NCBI GenBank assembly: GCA_963977135.1
Contig: CAXBNN010000002.1
Location: 434,001 to 498,000 of the forward strand
Direction: 5' to 3'
From: UBA2040 sp963977135
Lineage (GTDB): Bacteria; Bacteroidota; Bacteroidia; Flavobacteriales_D; Crocinitomicaceae
DNA length: 64,000 nucleotides
How positions within the stretch are numbered: position 1 is the first letter of the stretch; every line of letters starts with the position of its first letter. The notes beneath the pieces are model-generated. The model made no database searches and had not been told where the DNA came from. It saw nothing but the letters and a program-made list of their open reading frames with translations. Of the stretch, positions 44,049 through 53,221 are shown in pieces. Both the position numbers and the translations under genes were made by a program.

Positions 44049-44972
44049 CTATTTGTCTAGAAAATTAAAATTTCTTTTAAGTCCTTCAAATTTAGTTCGC
44101 TTAACTGCGCTATTTTTGAATAGATTAGAAAAAACCTCTTGTGTCAAATCTTGCCAATCTGATTTATTCATTTCCATTAGTTCAGCGGAAGGCCGAAAAC
44201 GATTTTCTTGATGTGGTTTGGAGAATCTATTCCAAGGGCAAACGTCCTGGCAAATATCACAGCCAAACATCCAGTTCTCCATTTTTCCATTGAATTCTGA
44301 AGGTAGTATTTGATCCTTAAGTTCAATTGTTAAATAAGAAATACATTTTGACCCATCAACAACATAAGGTTCAACAATTGCATCTGTAGGACAATCATCG
44401 ATACATTTTGTGCAAGTGCCACAATAATCTCGGATTGGACCATCGGGTTCTAATTCTAAATCAATAATCAATTCGGCTATGAAAAAAAATGATCCGTGTT
44501 TTGGGTTAATTAAATTGGCATTCTTCCCTACCCAACCTAAACCACTCTTTTTCGCCCAGGCTTTATCCAAAACGGGAGCTGAATCAACAAAAACTCTACC
44601 TCCAACTTCTCCAATTTCATCCTGAATGGCTTGCATAAATTCCTTCAATTTATCCTTGATGACAAAATGATAATCTTCACCGTAAGCATATTTGGAAATT
44701 TGCGGTGCTTCTGGATTTTGGTTTTCTTCAGGAAAATAATTAAGTAATAACGAAACTACAGATTTCGCTCCTTCTACAAGTTTTGTTGGATCCAATCGCT
44801 TGTCGAAATGGTTTTCCATGTAACTCATTTTTCCATGGAAAGATCGTTTTAACCAATCTTCTAAACGTGGTGCTTCTTCTTCAAGAAATTCTGCCTTAGA
44901 TATCCCACAAAAGAAAAAGCCCAATTCCTGGGCCTTTTGTTTTATAAATCGTGTATTTTTCTCGGTATTCAA
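44049..44972 (-). CDS. queG: Epoxyqueuosine reductase
   Basis: Cobalamin- and Fe-S-dependent reduction of epoxyqueuosine to queuosine at the tRNA wobble position. 307 residues. Two [4Fe-4S] motifs are visible: CGTCTKCIDDCP near 185 and CDICQDVCPWN near 237. The start with GFFFCGISKAEFLEEEAPRL fits the N-terminal DUF1730 domain. It lacks the C-terminal HEAT-like repeats of longer forms. It follows ruvB by 7 bases on the same strand. Confidence 0.95.
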   Translation of the reverse strand: MNTEKNTRFIKQKAQELGFFFCGISKAEFLEEEAPRLEDWLKRSFHGKMSYMENHFDKRLDPTKLVEGAKSVVSLLLNYFPEENQNPEAPQISKYAYGEDYHFVIKDKLKEFMQAIQDEIGEVGGRVFVDSAPVLDKAWAKKSGLGWVGKNANLINPKHGSFFFIAELIIDLELEPDGPIRDYCGTCTKCIDDCPTDAIVEPYVVDGSKCISYLTIELKDQILPSEFNGKMENWMFGCDICQDVCPWNRFSKPHQENRFRPSAELMEMNKSDWQDLTQEVFSNLFKNSAVKRTKFEGLKRNFNFLDK

Positions 44973-44979
44973 AATACTT

Positions 44980-46002
44980 TTAAAATAAACCGCCTTGACT
45001 CCAGCCTTTATCGAAGCCTAAATGCTTAAATGCTTTTTCGGTAGCCTTTCTTCCTCGCGGAGTTCGCATTAAAAAACCTTCTTGAATTAAAAACGGTTCA
45101 TAAACTTCTTCCAAGGTTCCAGCATTTTCACCTATTGCAGTTGCAATTGTGGTTAAGCCAACTGGACCCCCATTGAATTTTTCTATAATCGCAGAAAGCA
45201 TTCTATTGTCCATTTCATCAAGCCCGTTCTTGTCAACGTTCAAGGCCTCTAATCCATATTCTGTGATATCTAAAGTAATGGTTCCATTTCCTTTAATTTG
45301 AGCAAAATCTCTAACTCGTCGCAATAAAGCATTTGCAATTCTTGGTGTACCTCTGCTTCGACTTGCTATTTGGTAGGCAGCTGTTTCTTCAATTTCTATA
45401 TTCAATAATCCAGCCGAACGTTCAACGATGTTCGTCAAGGTTTTCGTGTCGTAATAATTTAATCTTGAATTGATTCCAAATCTCGCGCGAAGAGGTGATG
45501 TTAAAAGACCTGAACGCGTAGTAGCGCCTATTAAAGTGAAAGGATTTAAACTAATTTGCACCGTTCTTGCATTTGGACCACTATCGATCATAATGTCAAT
45601 GCTATAATCCTCCATTGCTGAATACAAGTATTCTTCAACTACTGGCGACAATCGATGAATTTCGTCAATAAACAAAACATCCCCGGTTTCAAGATTGGTT
45701 AACAATCCAGCTAAATCACCTGGTTTATCCAAAACAGGACCGCTAGTAACCTTAAACCCCACATTGAGCTCATTCGCAATGATATTTGCTAAAGTTGTTT
45801 TACCTAGTCCAGGAGGCCCATGCAAAAGGACATGGTCTAGAGGTTCATTCCTTAAGGTTGCTGCTTTTACAAAAATTTCTAGATTCTCAACGATGCTCGG
45901 TTGACCGGCAAAATCATTCAAACGTTTTGGTCGCAAGACTTTATCATAGTCCTGATCGCCATTTTGTTCGGCTTCTTCGCGATAATCGAATGATTCTTCC
46001 AC
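44980..46002 (-). CDS. ruvB: Holliday junction branch-migration ATPase RuvB
   Basis: The AAA+ motor of RuvAB. 340 residues. Walker A GPPGLGKTT near 60, Walker B LFIDEIHRL near 110, sensor 1 IGATTRSGLL near 157, and the arginine-containing RGTPRIANALLRRVRDFA of the winged-helix region near 214. The end KAFKHLGF is typical. ruvA is not adjacent. The gene is upstream of queG in a two-gene unit. Confidence 0.97.
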   Translation of the reverse strand: MEESFDYREEAEQNGDQDYDKVLRPKRLNDFAGQPSIVENLEIFVKAATLRNEPLDHVLLHGPPGLGKTTLANIIANELNVGFKVTSGPVLDKPGDLAGLLTNLETGDVLFIDEIHRLSPVVEEYLYSAMEDYSIDIMIDSGPNARTVQISLNPFTLIGATTRSGLLTSPLRARFGINSRLNYYDTKTLTNIVERSAGLLNIEIEETAAYQIASRSRGTPRIANALLRRVRDFAQIKGNGTITLDITEYGLEALNVDKNGLDEMDNRMLSAIIEKFNGGPVGLTTIATAIGENAGTLEEVYEPFLIQEGFLMRTPRGRKATEKAFKHLGFDKGWSQGGLF

Positions 46003-46026
46003 TTGAAATTATTTGCTCAAAAATAC

Positions 46027-46064
46027 AAAAACCTTTCCATCCCGATAAACGTCGGAAGGAAAGG
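46027..46064 (-). terminator. Terminator of the respiratory operon
   Basis: On the minus strand CCTTTCC...GGAAAGG with an inner CCG/CGG pairing, followed by TTTTTG. It lies after the oxidase subunit I gene and before ruvB. Confidence 0.75.
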
Positions 46065-46086
46065 CTTTTGAAAGTTTTAAATGTTT

Positions 46087-47907
46087 TTAATGTTCTTCTT
46101 CGCCTTCAGCCAATGGAACAATCTGAGGAATAAAGTCAACCTCCGATCCTGGTTTAGAATAGTCATAAGGCCATCTGTAAACAGTTGGCAATTCTCCTGG
46201 CCAGTTACCGTGGATATGTTCTACAGGTGTTGTCCACTCCAAAGTATTTGACCTCCATGGATTTTGAGGTGCTTTTGGCCCTCTGTAAATCGAGTAGAAG
46301 AAATTGAACAAGAACAACAATTGACCAATTGCTGCTATTATTGCGAAGAATGTAATGATGACATTCAAGTCCATAATCATATCCAAAGCATTTGTGTCGA
46401 ATTCATTATATGCTGAATAATCATAGTAACGTCTTGGTGCTCCTGCTAATCCAACAAAGTGCATTGGGAAGAATACTCCATATGCTCCAACGATAGTTAC
46501 CCAGAAATGAGCATAACCTAAACGCAAGTTCATCATTCTACCAAACATTTTTGGGAACCAATGATAAACACCAGCGAACATACCTAATACTGCCGACATA
46601 CCCATTACAATGTGGAAGTGAGCAACAACAAAATAAGTATCATGAACTGCAATATCCAAAGCCGAATCGGCAAGGATAATTCCAGTTACACCACCTGTGA
46701 TGAACGTTGAAACCAATCCAATCGCAAACATCATTGCTGGCGTCAAGTGCAAAGAACCTTTCCAAAGAGTAGTTAAGTAATTAAACACTTTTACTGCAGA
46801 CGGAATCGCTATCAATAAGGTTGTAAATACGAAGACTGAACCTAAGAATGGATTCATCCCTGTAACGAACATGTGGTGACCCCATACGATAAACGAAAGG
46901 AAACCAATTGCCAAAATAGAACCAATCATTGCTCGGTAACCAAAGATCGGTTTACGTGCATTGGTTGAAATAATTTCTGAAGATAATCCTAATGCCGGAA
47001 GTAATACAATATAAACTTCAGGGTGACCAAGGAACCAGAACAAATGCTGATACAACAAAGGAGAACCACCGTGATTGGTCAACATTTCACCTCCAACAAT
47101 AATGTCAGATAAGTAAAAACTTGTTCCTGCTAAACGGTCCATCATCAACAATAATGCTGCTGACAACAAAACTGGGAAAGAAAGCACACCTAAGATAGCT
47201 GTTACAAAGAACGCCCATATTGTTAATGGCATTCTGGTCATTTTCATTCCTTTTGTACGCAAGTTCAATACTGTAACGATGTAATTTAAAGATCCAATTA
47301 ATGAAGATGCAATGAATATCGTCATAGAAACCAACCACAAAGTCATACCTGTTCCTGATCCACTTACTGCCTGAGGAAGCGCTGATAATGGAGGGTAAAT
47401 TGTCCAACCGGCCATTGCTGGTCCTGATTCAACAAACATAGAACATAACATGATTACTGATGAAATCAAAAAGAACCAGTAAGATAACATGTTCAAGAAT
47501 CCAGACGCCATATCCCTAGCTCCCAACTGTAATGGAATAAGCATATTAGAAAATGTGCCTGATAATCCACCTGTTAAAAGGAAGAATACCATGATTGTAC
47601 CGTGGATAGTCACCAATCCCAAGTACATATCCTCTTTCATCACTCCTCCTGGTGCCCATTCTTCTCCTAAGAAGAAAGAAACGAAATCAGAAGCTTCACC
47701 TGGCCAAGCCAATTGAATTCTGAAAAGGATAGACAAAATCATCGCCACAATTCCCATGAAGACAGCAGTCATCAAAAACTGCTTACCAATCATTTTATGG
47801 TCCTGACTAAAAATATATTTAGAAACGAAACCTTCTTCGTGGTGTCCATGATCATCGTGTCCGTGTGAGTCATGATGTCCGTGTGCTTCGTGCGCTACTG
47901 CCGCCAT
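46087..47907 (-). CDS. Cytochrome c oxidase subunit I
   Basis: The catalytic haem-copper subunit that reduces oxygen and pumps protons. 606 residues with about 12 helices. The copper-B/Tyr motif WFLGHPEVYIVLLP is near residue 290, with the Glu of the D-channel (HPEVY) marking an A1-type oxidase; further His ligands lie in FIVWGHHMF and VVAHFHIVMG. The N-terminus has a His-rich stretch (HGHHDSHGHDDHGHH) of unknown use. Last gene of the ACIII-oxidase operon; subunits III and IV are not in the window. Confidence 0.97.
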   Translation of the reverse strand: MAAVAHEAHGHHDSHGHDDHGHHEEGFVSKYIFSQDHKMIGKQFLMTAVFMGIVAMILSILFRIQLAWPGEASDFVSFFLGEEWAPGGVMKEDMYLGLVTIHGTIMVFFLLTGGLSGTFSNMLIPLQLGARDMASGFLNMLSYWFFLISSVIMLCSMFVESGPAMAGWTIYPPLSALPQAVSGSGTGMTLWLVSMTIFIASSLIGSLNYIVTVLNLRTKGMKMTRMPLTIWAFFVTAILGVLSFPVLLSAALLLMMDRLAGTSFYLSDIIVGGEMLTNHGGSPLLYQHLFWFLGHPEVYIVLLPALGLSSEIISTNARKPIFGYRAMIGSILAIGFLSFIVWGHHMFVTGMNPFLGSVFVFTTLLIAIPSAVKVFNYLTTLWKGSLHLTPAMMFAIGLVSTFITGGVTGIILADSALDIAVHDTYFVVAHFHIVMGMSAVLGMFAGVYHWFPKMFGRMMNLRLGYAHFWVTIVGAYGVFFPMHFVGLAGAPRRYYDYSAYNEFDTNALDMIMDLNVIITFFAIIAAIGQLLFLFNFFYSIYRGPKAPQNPWRSNTLEWTTPVEHIHGNWPGELPTVYRWPYDYSKPGSEVDFIPQIVPLAEGEEEH

Positions 47908-47937
47908 TTTTATTCCTATTTAATTGATAAATTCTAT

Positions 47938-49191
47938 TTAAACTACTGGTGTTACAGCTGTGCTATCCGCTGTTACTGTTTTGTCCGCTGCTGGTGCTGC
48001 TGGTGCAACAACCGGTTGAAAAATCGATTTAAAAGAACCTGGTCCTTTTTTCGCATTCATCCATGCGTCATATTCTCCTTTTGGTAAAACAACAACAATC
48101 ATTTTCATTTTGTAGTGTGCTCCACCGCAAATTTTGTTACACATTAATATGTAATTGAACGCTGGGTTGTTCATTTTCTCACGCATTGCTTTCGTTGTAA
48201 TATCTGGCGTGAATTTGAAACGAGTGACAACTCCAGGAACAGTATTCATTTGAGCTCTAAAATGCGGGAAGTATGCTGAGTGAATTACGTCTTTCGCTCT
48301 GAATGAAAACTCATAAGGTTGATTCTCACACAAATACAGAGTATCTTTTTGAATGACATCGTCATACGCCATTGCATCAATTTTACTATTATGCTTTTCA
48401 CGCATTTGATGTAATAAACGAATCAAACGTTGCTTTCTGCTCAAATCTACAACCATTTTCTCACGATCATCAGGAACCATGATTAAGTTTTTATCATTCA
48501 GCTTAGATTCAATAGTTTTGATTCCATTAACACCTGTTTCCATGTGTGCAATTGCTGTATCGATAGAAGCAGTTGTCATCAAACCTAGTTCGTTTGCATC
48601 AGTTGTCAATTTGTAATCGAACTTGCCTAATTTATTGTCATCTCCAGAGTAACGCGCAGTCCAGTCAAATTGTTTTGAAAACAACTCAACATGAATAGCT
48701 TCTTTTCCAGATTGCGCAGTAATGTCACTCCAAGTTCTTAATCCTAAGATAATGATGACAGCTAAAACTACTGCAGGAACAATAGTCCAAATCATCTCCA
48801 ATTTATTACTGTGTGGGAAATAGAAGGCCTTTACTCCTGGTTTCTTCGTGTATTTCCAAGCAAAGCCAAACAACAATGCATTGGTAACGAAAAACACAAA
48901 AATAATAATCCACAAATTTAGGTCTAACAACCAATCATATTCTTTTCCATGAACAGAAGCTGCTTCACCGCGACCTGTCCATCCAAATTCCATCATCAAC
49001 CAAATGAATCCTAAAAACAAGAAAGCCATGAAGGCTAACATCAACTTACCATTCAAGTTGTTGTCTTGCGTTCCTACTTCAGACTCATCTGACTTGCTCA
49101 TTTTCGAGGATAACTCATACAAACGCATCAACTGCGCGATGGCGATTCCTCCAAGGACAAGTGCTACTATTATTATCAATTTTGTTCCCAT
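47938..49191 (-). CDS. Cytochrome c oxidase subunit II
   Basis: Carries the CuA electron-entry site. 417 residues, well above the usual 250-300: there are three N-terminal helices instead of two, and a long charged insertion at about 195-290 inside the cupredoxin domain. The CuA motif is CNKICGGAHYKM near residue 362, complete in Cys, Cys, His and Met, with Lys replacing the Glu common elsewhere. The tail is Ala/Pro-rich. No haem c domain is fused. It is followed 30 bases later by subunit I. Confidence 0.95.
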   Translation of the reverse strand: MGTKLIIIVALVLGGIAIAQLMRLYELSSKMSKSDESEVGTQDNNLNGKLMLAFMAFLFLGFIWLMMEFGWTGRGEAASVHGKEYDWLLDLNLWIIIFVFFVTNALLFGFAWKYTKKPGVKAFYFPHSNKLEMIWTIVPAVVLAVIIILGLRTWSDITAQSGKEAIHVELFSKQFDWTARYSGDDNKLGKFDYKLTTDANELGLMTTASIDTAIAHMETGVNGIKTIESKLNDKNLIMVPDDREKMVVDLSRKQRLIRLLHQMREKHNSKIDAMAYDDVIQKDTLYLCENQPYEFSFRAKDVIHSAYFPHFRAQMNTVPGVVTRFKFTPDITTKAMREKMNNPAFNYILMCNKICGGAHYKMKMIVVVLPKGEYDAWMNAKKGPGSFKSIFQPVVAPAAPAADKTVTADSTAVTPVV

Positions 49192-49226
49192 TTTCTAAAC
49201 TTCTTTTTCGCTAATCTACTTCTAAA

Positions 49227-50414
49227 TTAAATCTCGTGATGAATACTTTCGTCCAAGAACGGGTGATTCACCGGTGTAAGAGGTGCTTTTGATAAATTGG
49301 TCAGTACTGTTCGGATAAAGAATCCTGTTACTAACAATACCATTCCTATTTCTATCCAACCAATATGAGCCGTTGCTCCCATAGAACCTGCAGTTACCAT
49401 AATCCAAACATCTAACCAGTGTCCAGCTAAAATCACTAAACCAACGAAAGTCAAAATACCATAATGACGTTTTGCATCACGTGACATTAATATTAACATC
49501 GGAAAAGCGAAATTGATTATAAACATGAAGAAATAAATGAATTTAAAATCTGCTATTCTCGCCAGGTAATAAGTTGTTTCTTCTGGAATATTCGCATACC
49601 AAATCAACATGTACTGAGAGAAGAATAAATACGACCATAAGAATGAAGTAGCGAATACCCATTTCCCTAAATCGTGAATATGACTTTCATTTACTTTAGG
49701 CATATAACCTAATTTCTTTAAATACAATGTCGTTAATACCATAACCACCATTGCAGAACACCACATACCTGCGAATACATACCATCCAAATAAAGTTGAG
49801 AACCAGTGAACGTCAATTGACATTAACCAATCCCACGCAGAAGTTGAACTAAACACAGCAAAGAATACTAAGAAAACTGCACCTTTTCTATAGTTGGTGA
49901 AGTGAATTTCCGTACCTCCAACTCTATCTTCTTCTAAAGATCTCTTTTTGAAACCTCTCAAGAAAATGAAATAAGTTGCCATATAAATCAAGGTTCTTAT
50001 CCAAAAGAATGCTTTGTTTAAATATGCCGATTTTCCTGCAATAATTGGATCTGAAGCAACAACTTCTTTATCCATCCAAATATAAATGTGAGCTCCATCC
50101 ATGAAGGTAATAATTAGCATAACGACTGCTAACAATCCCATTCCGTAAGGTAAAAAACCAGCTTGCGCTTCGATTATTCTTTTAACAGATGCGTACCATC
50201 CTGTTTCAGTAGCATATTGTAGAGCTAAGAAAAACAAAGCACCCAATCCAATTGCGAAAAAGTAAAATCCATTTACCAATCCGTTTGCCAACAAACGCTG
50301 ACCCAAATTATGCTCTCCCATGTTAACGATAACTCCGATCAAGAGGCTCAATAAACCAATTGCCATCAGAATTAAGGTTACCATTTTTGCTTTATTTGCT
50401 ATTTTGAATTCCAT
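49227..50414 (-). CDS. actF: Alternative complex III subunit ActF (quinone-binding membrane subunit)
   Basis: A 395-residue integral membrane protein with ten predicted helices, a shortened relative of NrfD/PsrC-type subunits. In the operon order it takes the ActF place between ActE and the oxidase. In the known complexes ActC and ActF are the two quinol-side membrane subunits. No cofactor motif is expected. Recognised by length, helix pattern and position. Confidence 0.88.
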   Translation of the reverse strand: MEFKIANKAKMVTLILMAIGLLSLLIGVIVNMGEHNLGQRLLANGLVNGFYFFAIGLGALFFLALQYATETGWYASVKRIIEAQAGFLPYGMGLLAVVMLIITFMDGAHIYIWMDKEVVASDPIIAGKSAYLNKAFFWIRTLIYMATYFIFLRGFKKRSLEEDRVGGTEIHFTNYRKGAVFLVFFAVFSSTSAWDWLMSIDVHWFSTLFGWYVFAGMWCSAMVVMVLTTLYLKKLGYMPKVNESHIHDLGKWVFATSFLWSYLFFSQYMLIWYANIPEETTYYLARIADFKFIYFFMFIINFAFPMLILMSRDAKRHYGILTFVGLVILAGHWLDVWIMVTAGSMGATAHIGWIEIGMVLLVTGFFIRTVLTNLSKAPLTPVNHPFLDESIHHEI

Positions 50415-50439
50415 TTTTATAGAGTTAAAAGCGTTTTAT

Positions 50440-51183
50440 TTAAATAGTTTTTGTTGAGTCAGAAACTGCAGCTGCAACTGCGGTTGCAGAACCATCAGCA
50501 TTGAATTTACCATAATCTGGATTCATAAATTGGCGGACATAATGTACCAAAGTCCAAATCTCTCTTTTGTTCAAAATTGAAGAATGACCACCCATTGCAT
50601 TCAAACCATAATAAATTGAATAGAATATTTGACCATCACCAATTGATGCGCGGTCTAAATAATTAGGAACCCCCGCATATGCGCCGCTAGCCATCATAGG
50701 ACCATTTCCATCTCCTTTTTCTCCATGGCAATGCATACACTTTGAAGCATATAGTTCTTTACCTTTCTTGAACATTGCCTCTTGGTTCTCAGCAGTTAAC
50801 TTTAAAGGATTTTTATCATTCACAGCCAAAGCATACTCATCTACAGTAGTTAATTCACTTCCATACATGCCATGAGTTTCCTTGAACGTAACATTCGCTT
50901 TTCGGAAATATGGAAGCATCAATAATACATTTTCTTTGTCGGTTCCAACATAAGGAATAGTATTCATTGGTGGAACCAATGCAGATACTTTCATCTTGAT
51001 CTCAGAATTCTCACGGCCTCTAATTTCACCATAATCTACATATGGTTCAATGGCTGGTGAACGATACATATCTGGCATATATTCCAGTCCAGAGCTATCA
51101 GGATCACTTACACAAGAAGACATCAACAAAACTGTTGCTATTCCTAGTGTTCCTTTCACGATTGCCTTTACATTCATTTTCAT
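50440..51183 (-). CDS. actE: Alternative complex III subunit ActE (monohaem cytochrome c lipoprotein)
   Basis: A 247-residue lipoprotein (lipobox LMSSC) with one haem c motif, CMHCHGEKGDGNGPM, near residue 152; Met ligands are available downstream. The N-terminal ~130 residues are a linker that packs on the complex. Passes electrons towards the oxidase. Confidence 0.93.
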   Translation of the reverse strand: MKMNVKAIVKGTLGIATVLLMSSCVSDPDSSGLEYMPDMYRSPAIEPYVDYGEIRGRENSEIKMKVSALVPPMNTIPYVGTDKENVLLMLPYFRKANVTFKETHGMYGSELTTVDEYALAVNDKNPLKLTAENQEAMFKKGKELYASKCMHCHGEKGDGNGPMMASGAYAGVPNYLDRASIGDGQIFYSIYYGLNAMGGHSSILNKREIWTLVHYVRQFMNPDYGKFNADGSATAVAAAVSDSTKTI

Positions 51184-51238
51184 CTGTCTTTTCTTTTTAT
51201 TTTGTCAGACACATCTACCGAAGTAGATTCTTGGCAAA

Positions 51239-51775
51239 TTATTTTAATTCTTTTTGATCTAATTCTACGATTCCTGTTTCTTTCAACATCCCTTGTAAAT
51301 CATCTGCAGAGAATTTGCTATTCTCAGACAATCTGATTTCTATTACAAAACGGTCATCCGTCGTTCTTGGGTCAGGATTCTGTGGTGGAATTCCAGGAAG
51401 TGTTCTGTTTCTTAACATATAAGTAATCGCCATACCGTGAGCCGCACATAATACAGTGAACTCAAATGTAATAGGGATGAAAGCCAAAATGTTATCCAAA
51501 TAAGTGAAATTTGGTTTACCACCTATGTTCATAGGCCAATCCACAACCATGAAATAACGCATTCCAATTGTTGCCAACAATAAACCTGTCAAACCATAGA
51601 TAAAGGCCATAATGCCTAATCGTGTGTTTTTAATTCCGATGATTGGATCAATTCCATGGATAGGAAATGGAGAAAATACCTCTGATACTTTCACTCCTTT
51701 TGACACCAAATGCTTTGCCCCATCTTTAAGGACATCGTCATCATCGTACATTGCATAAAATATTCTCTCTGCCAT
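51239..51775 (-). CDS. actD: Alternative complex III subunit ActD (DUF3341)
   Basis: A 178-residue protein with a cytosolic N-terminal domain and two membrane helices (about 57-75 and 97-118). DUF3341 is the ActD family; the region EVFSPFPIHGID near 33 is its signature. It binds no cofactor and supports assembly of ActC and ActF. It begins 8 bases after actC. Confidence 0.93.
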   Translation of the reverse strand: MAERIFYAMYDDDDVLKDGAKHLVSKGVKVSEVFSPFPIHGIDPIIGIKNTRLGIMAFIYGLTGLLLATIGMRYFMVVDWPMNIGGKPNFTYLDNILAFIPITFEFTVLCAAHGMAITYMLRNRTLPGIPPQNPDPRTTDDRFVIEIRLSENSKFSADDLQGMLKETGIVELDQKELK

Positions 51776-51783
51776 GATTTGTC

Positions 51784-53199
51784 TTAATGTTCGTTATTGT
51801 TTTCGTTAGCTGAATGACCATGATGTGTATCAGGTGCATTTTTATAAGATTCTCCTGAACTCTTCAAAATTGTTTTTACTTCATTCAACGCCAATACCGG
51901 GAAGAAACGGGCAAACAATAAGAAGAAAACAAAGAATAATCCGATTGTACCTACATATACACCTATATCGATGTGACTTGGGTAGTGCATACTCCAAGAT
52001 GATGGTAAATAATCTCTGTGCAAAGATGTTACGATAATCACATAACGTTCAAACCACATACCGATATTTACTACGATAGAAATGATAAAAGTAAATACCA
52101 AACTTGTTCTCAATTTTTTGAACCACATCAACTGTGGAGAGACAACGTTACAAGTCATCATACTTGCATATGCCCACCAGTAAGGACCTGTTGCTCTGTT
52201 AATGAATGCATATGCTTCGTACTCAACACCTGAATACCAAGATATAAATAACTCAGTAATATAGGCCGTTCCCACTATAGAACCGGTAACCATGATTACA
52301 ATGTTCATATATTCAACGTGCTTAGTGTGGATATACGCTTCAAGACCCATTGCCTTACGCATTACCAACATCAAGGTTTGTACCATCGCAAATCCAGAGA
52401 ATACCGCTCCCGCAACGAAATACGGAGGGAAAATCGTGGTGTGCCATCCTGGAATTACCGAAGTGGCAAAGTCAAAGGATACAATAGAGTGAACTGAGAA
52501 TACCAATGGTGTTGCCAAACCAGCCAAGACCAATGATACTAATTCAAAACGATTCCAATGTTTCGCTCTTCCAGACCAACCGAAAGAAAGTATACCGTAC
52601 ATTTTTTTAGCAATAGGCTTTTTAGCTCTATCTCGGATAGTTGCAAAATCAGGAATCAAACCAATGTACCAGAATACCAATGACACAGAAAGGTAAGTTG
52701 AAATCGCGAATACATCCCAAAGCAAAGGAGAATTAAAGTTAACCCATAGGGAACCGAATTGATTTGGCAGAGGAAGAACCCAGTATCCTAACCATAAACG
52801 ACCCATGTGTATTAAAGGGAAGAGACCTGCCATAAATACGGCGAAAATTGTCATCGCTTCTGCAGAGCGGTTAATCGCCATTCTCCATTTTTGACGGAAA
52901 AGTAACAACACGGCAGAAATCAAGGTCCCGGCGTGACCAATACCTACCCACCATACGAAGTTTGTAATATCCCAAGCCCATCCAATGGTTTTGTTCAATC
53001 CCCAAACTCCAACTCCTGTTCCCAGAAGGTAAAGGATACATCCTACTCCATACAAACCAATGATTGCGGCGATACCGAACAAAATATACCACATTTTTGG
53101 CGCTTTGTCTTCGATCGGACGGCATACATCCTCAGTAACATCATGAAAGGACTTGTGACCTAATATGAGGGGTTCTCTAATTGCTGCTTCCTTATGCAT
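51784..53199 (-). CDS. actC: Alternative complex III subunit ActC (NrfD-like quinol-oxidising subunit)
   Basis: A 471-residue membrane protein of the NrfD/PsrC family with about ten helices. NFVWWVGIGHAGTLISAVLL near residue 90 matches the family's quinol-site helix. The N-terminal ~35 residues and a His-rich C-terminus (HHGHSANENNNEH) are cytosolic. It would pass quinol electrons to the Fe-S clusters of ActB. Confidence 0.95.
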   Translation of the reverse strand: MHKEAAIREPLILGHKSFHDVTEDVCRPIEDKAPKMWYILFGIAAIIGLYGVGCILYLLGTGVGVWGLNKTIGWAWDITNFVWWVGIGHAGTLISAVLLLFRQKWRMAINRSAEAMTIFAVFMAGLFPLIHMGRLWLGYWVLPLPNQFGSLWVNFNSPLLWDVFAISTYLSVSLVFWYIGLIPDFATIRDRAKKPIAKKMYGILSFGWSGRAKHWNRFELVSLVLAGLATPLVFSVHSIVSFDFATSVIPGWHTTIFPPYFVAGAVFSGFAMVQTLMLVMRKAMGLEAYIHTKHVEYMNIVIMVTGSIVGTAYITELFISWYSGVEYEAYAFINRATGPYWWAYASMMTCNVVSPQLMWFKKLRTSLVFTFIISIVVNIGMWFERYVIIVTSLHRDYLPSSWSMHYPSHIDIGVYVGTIGLFFVFFLLFARFFPVLALNEVKTILKSSGESYKNAPDTHHGHSANENNNEH

Positions 53200-53221
53200 T
53201 ACAGTCTAATTTATTTCTTAA

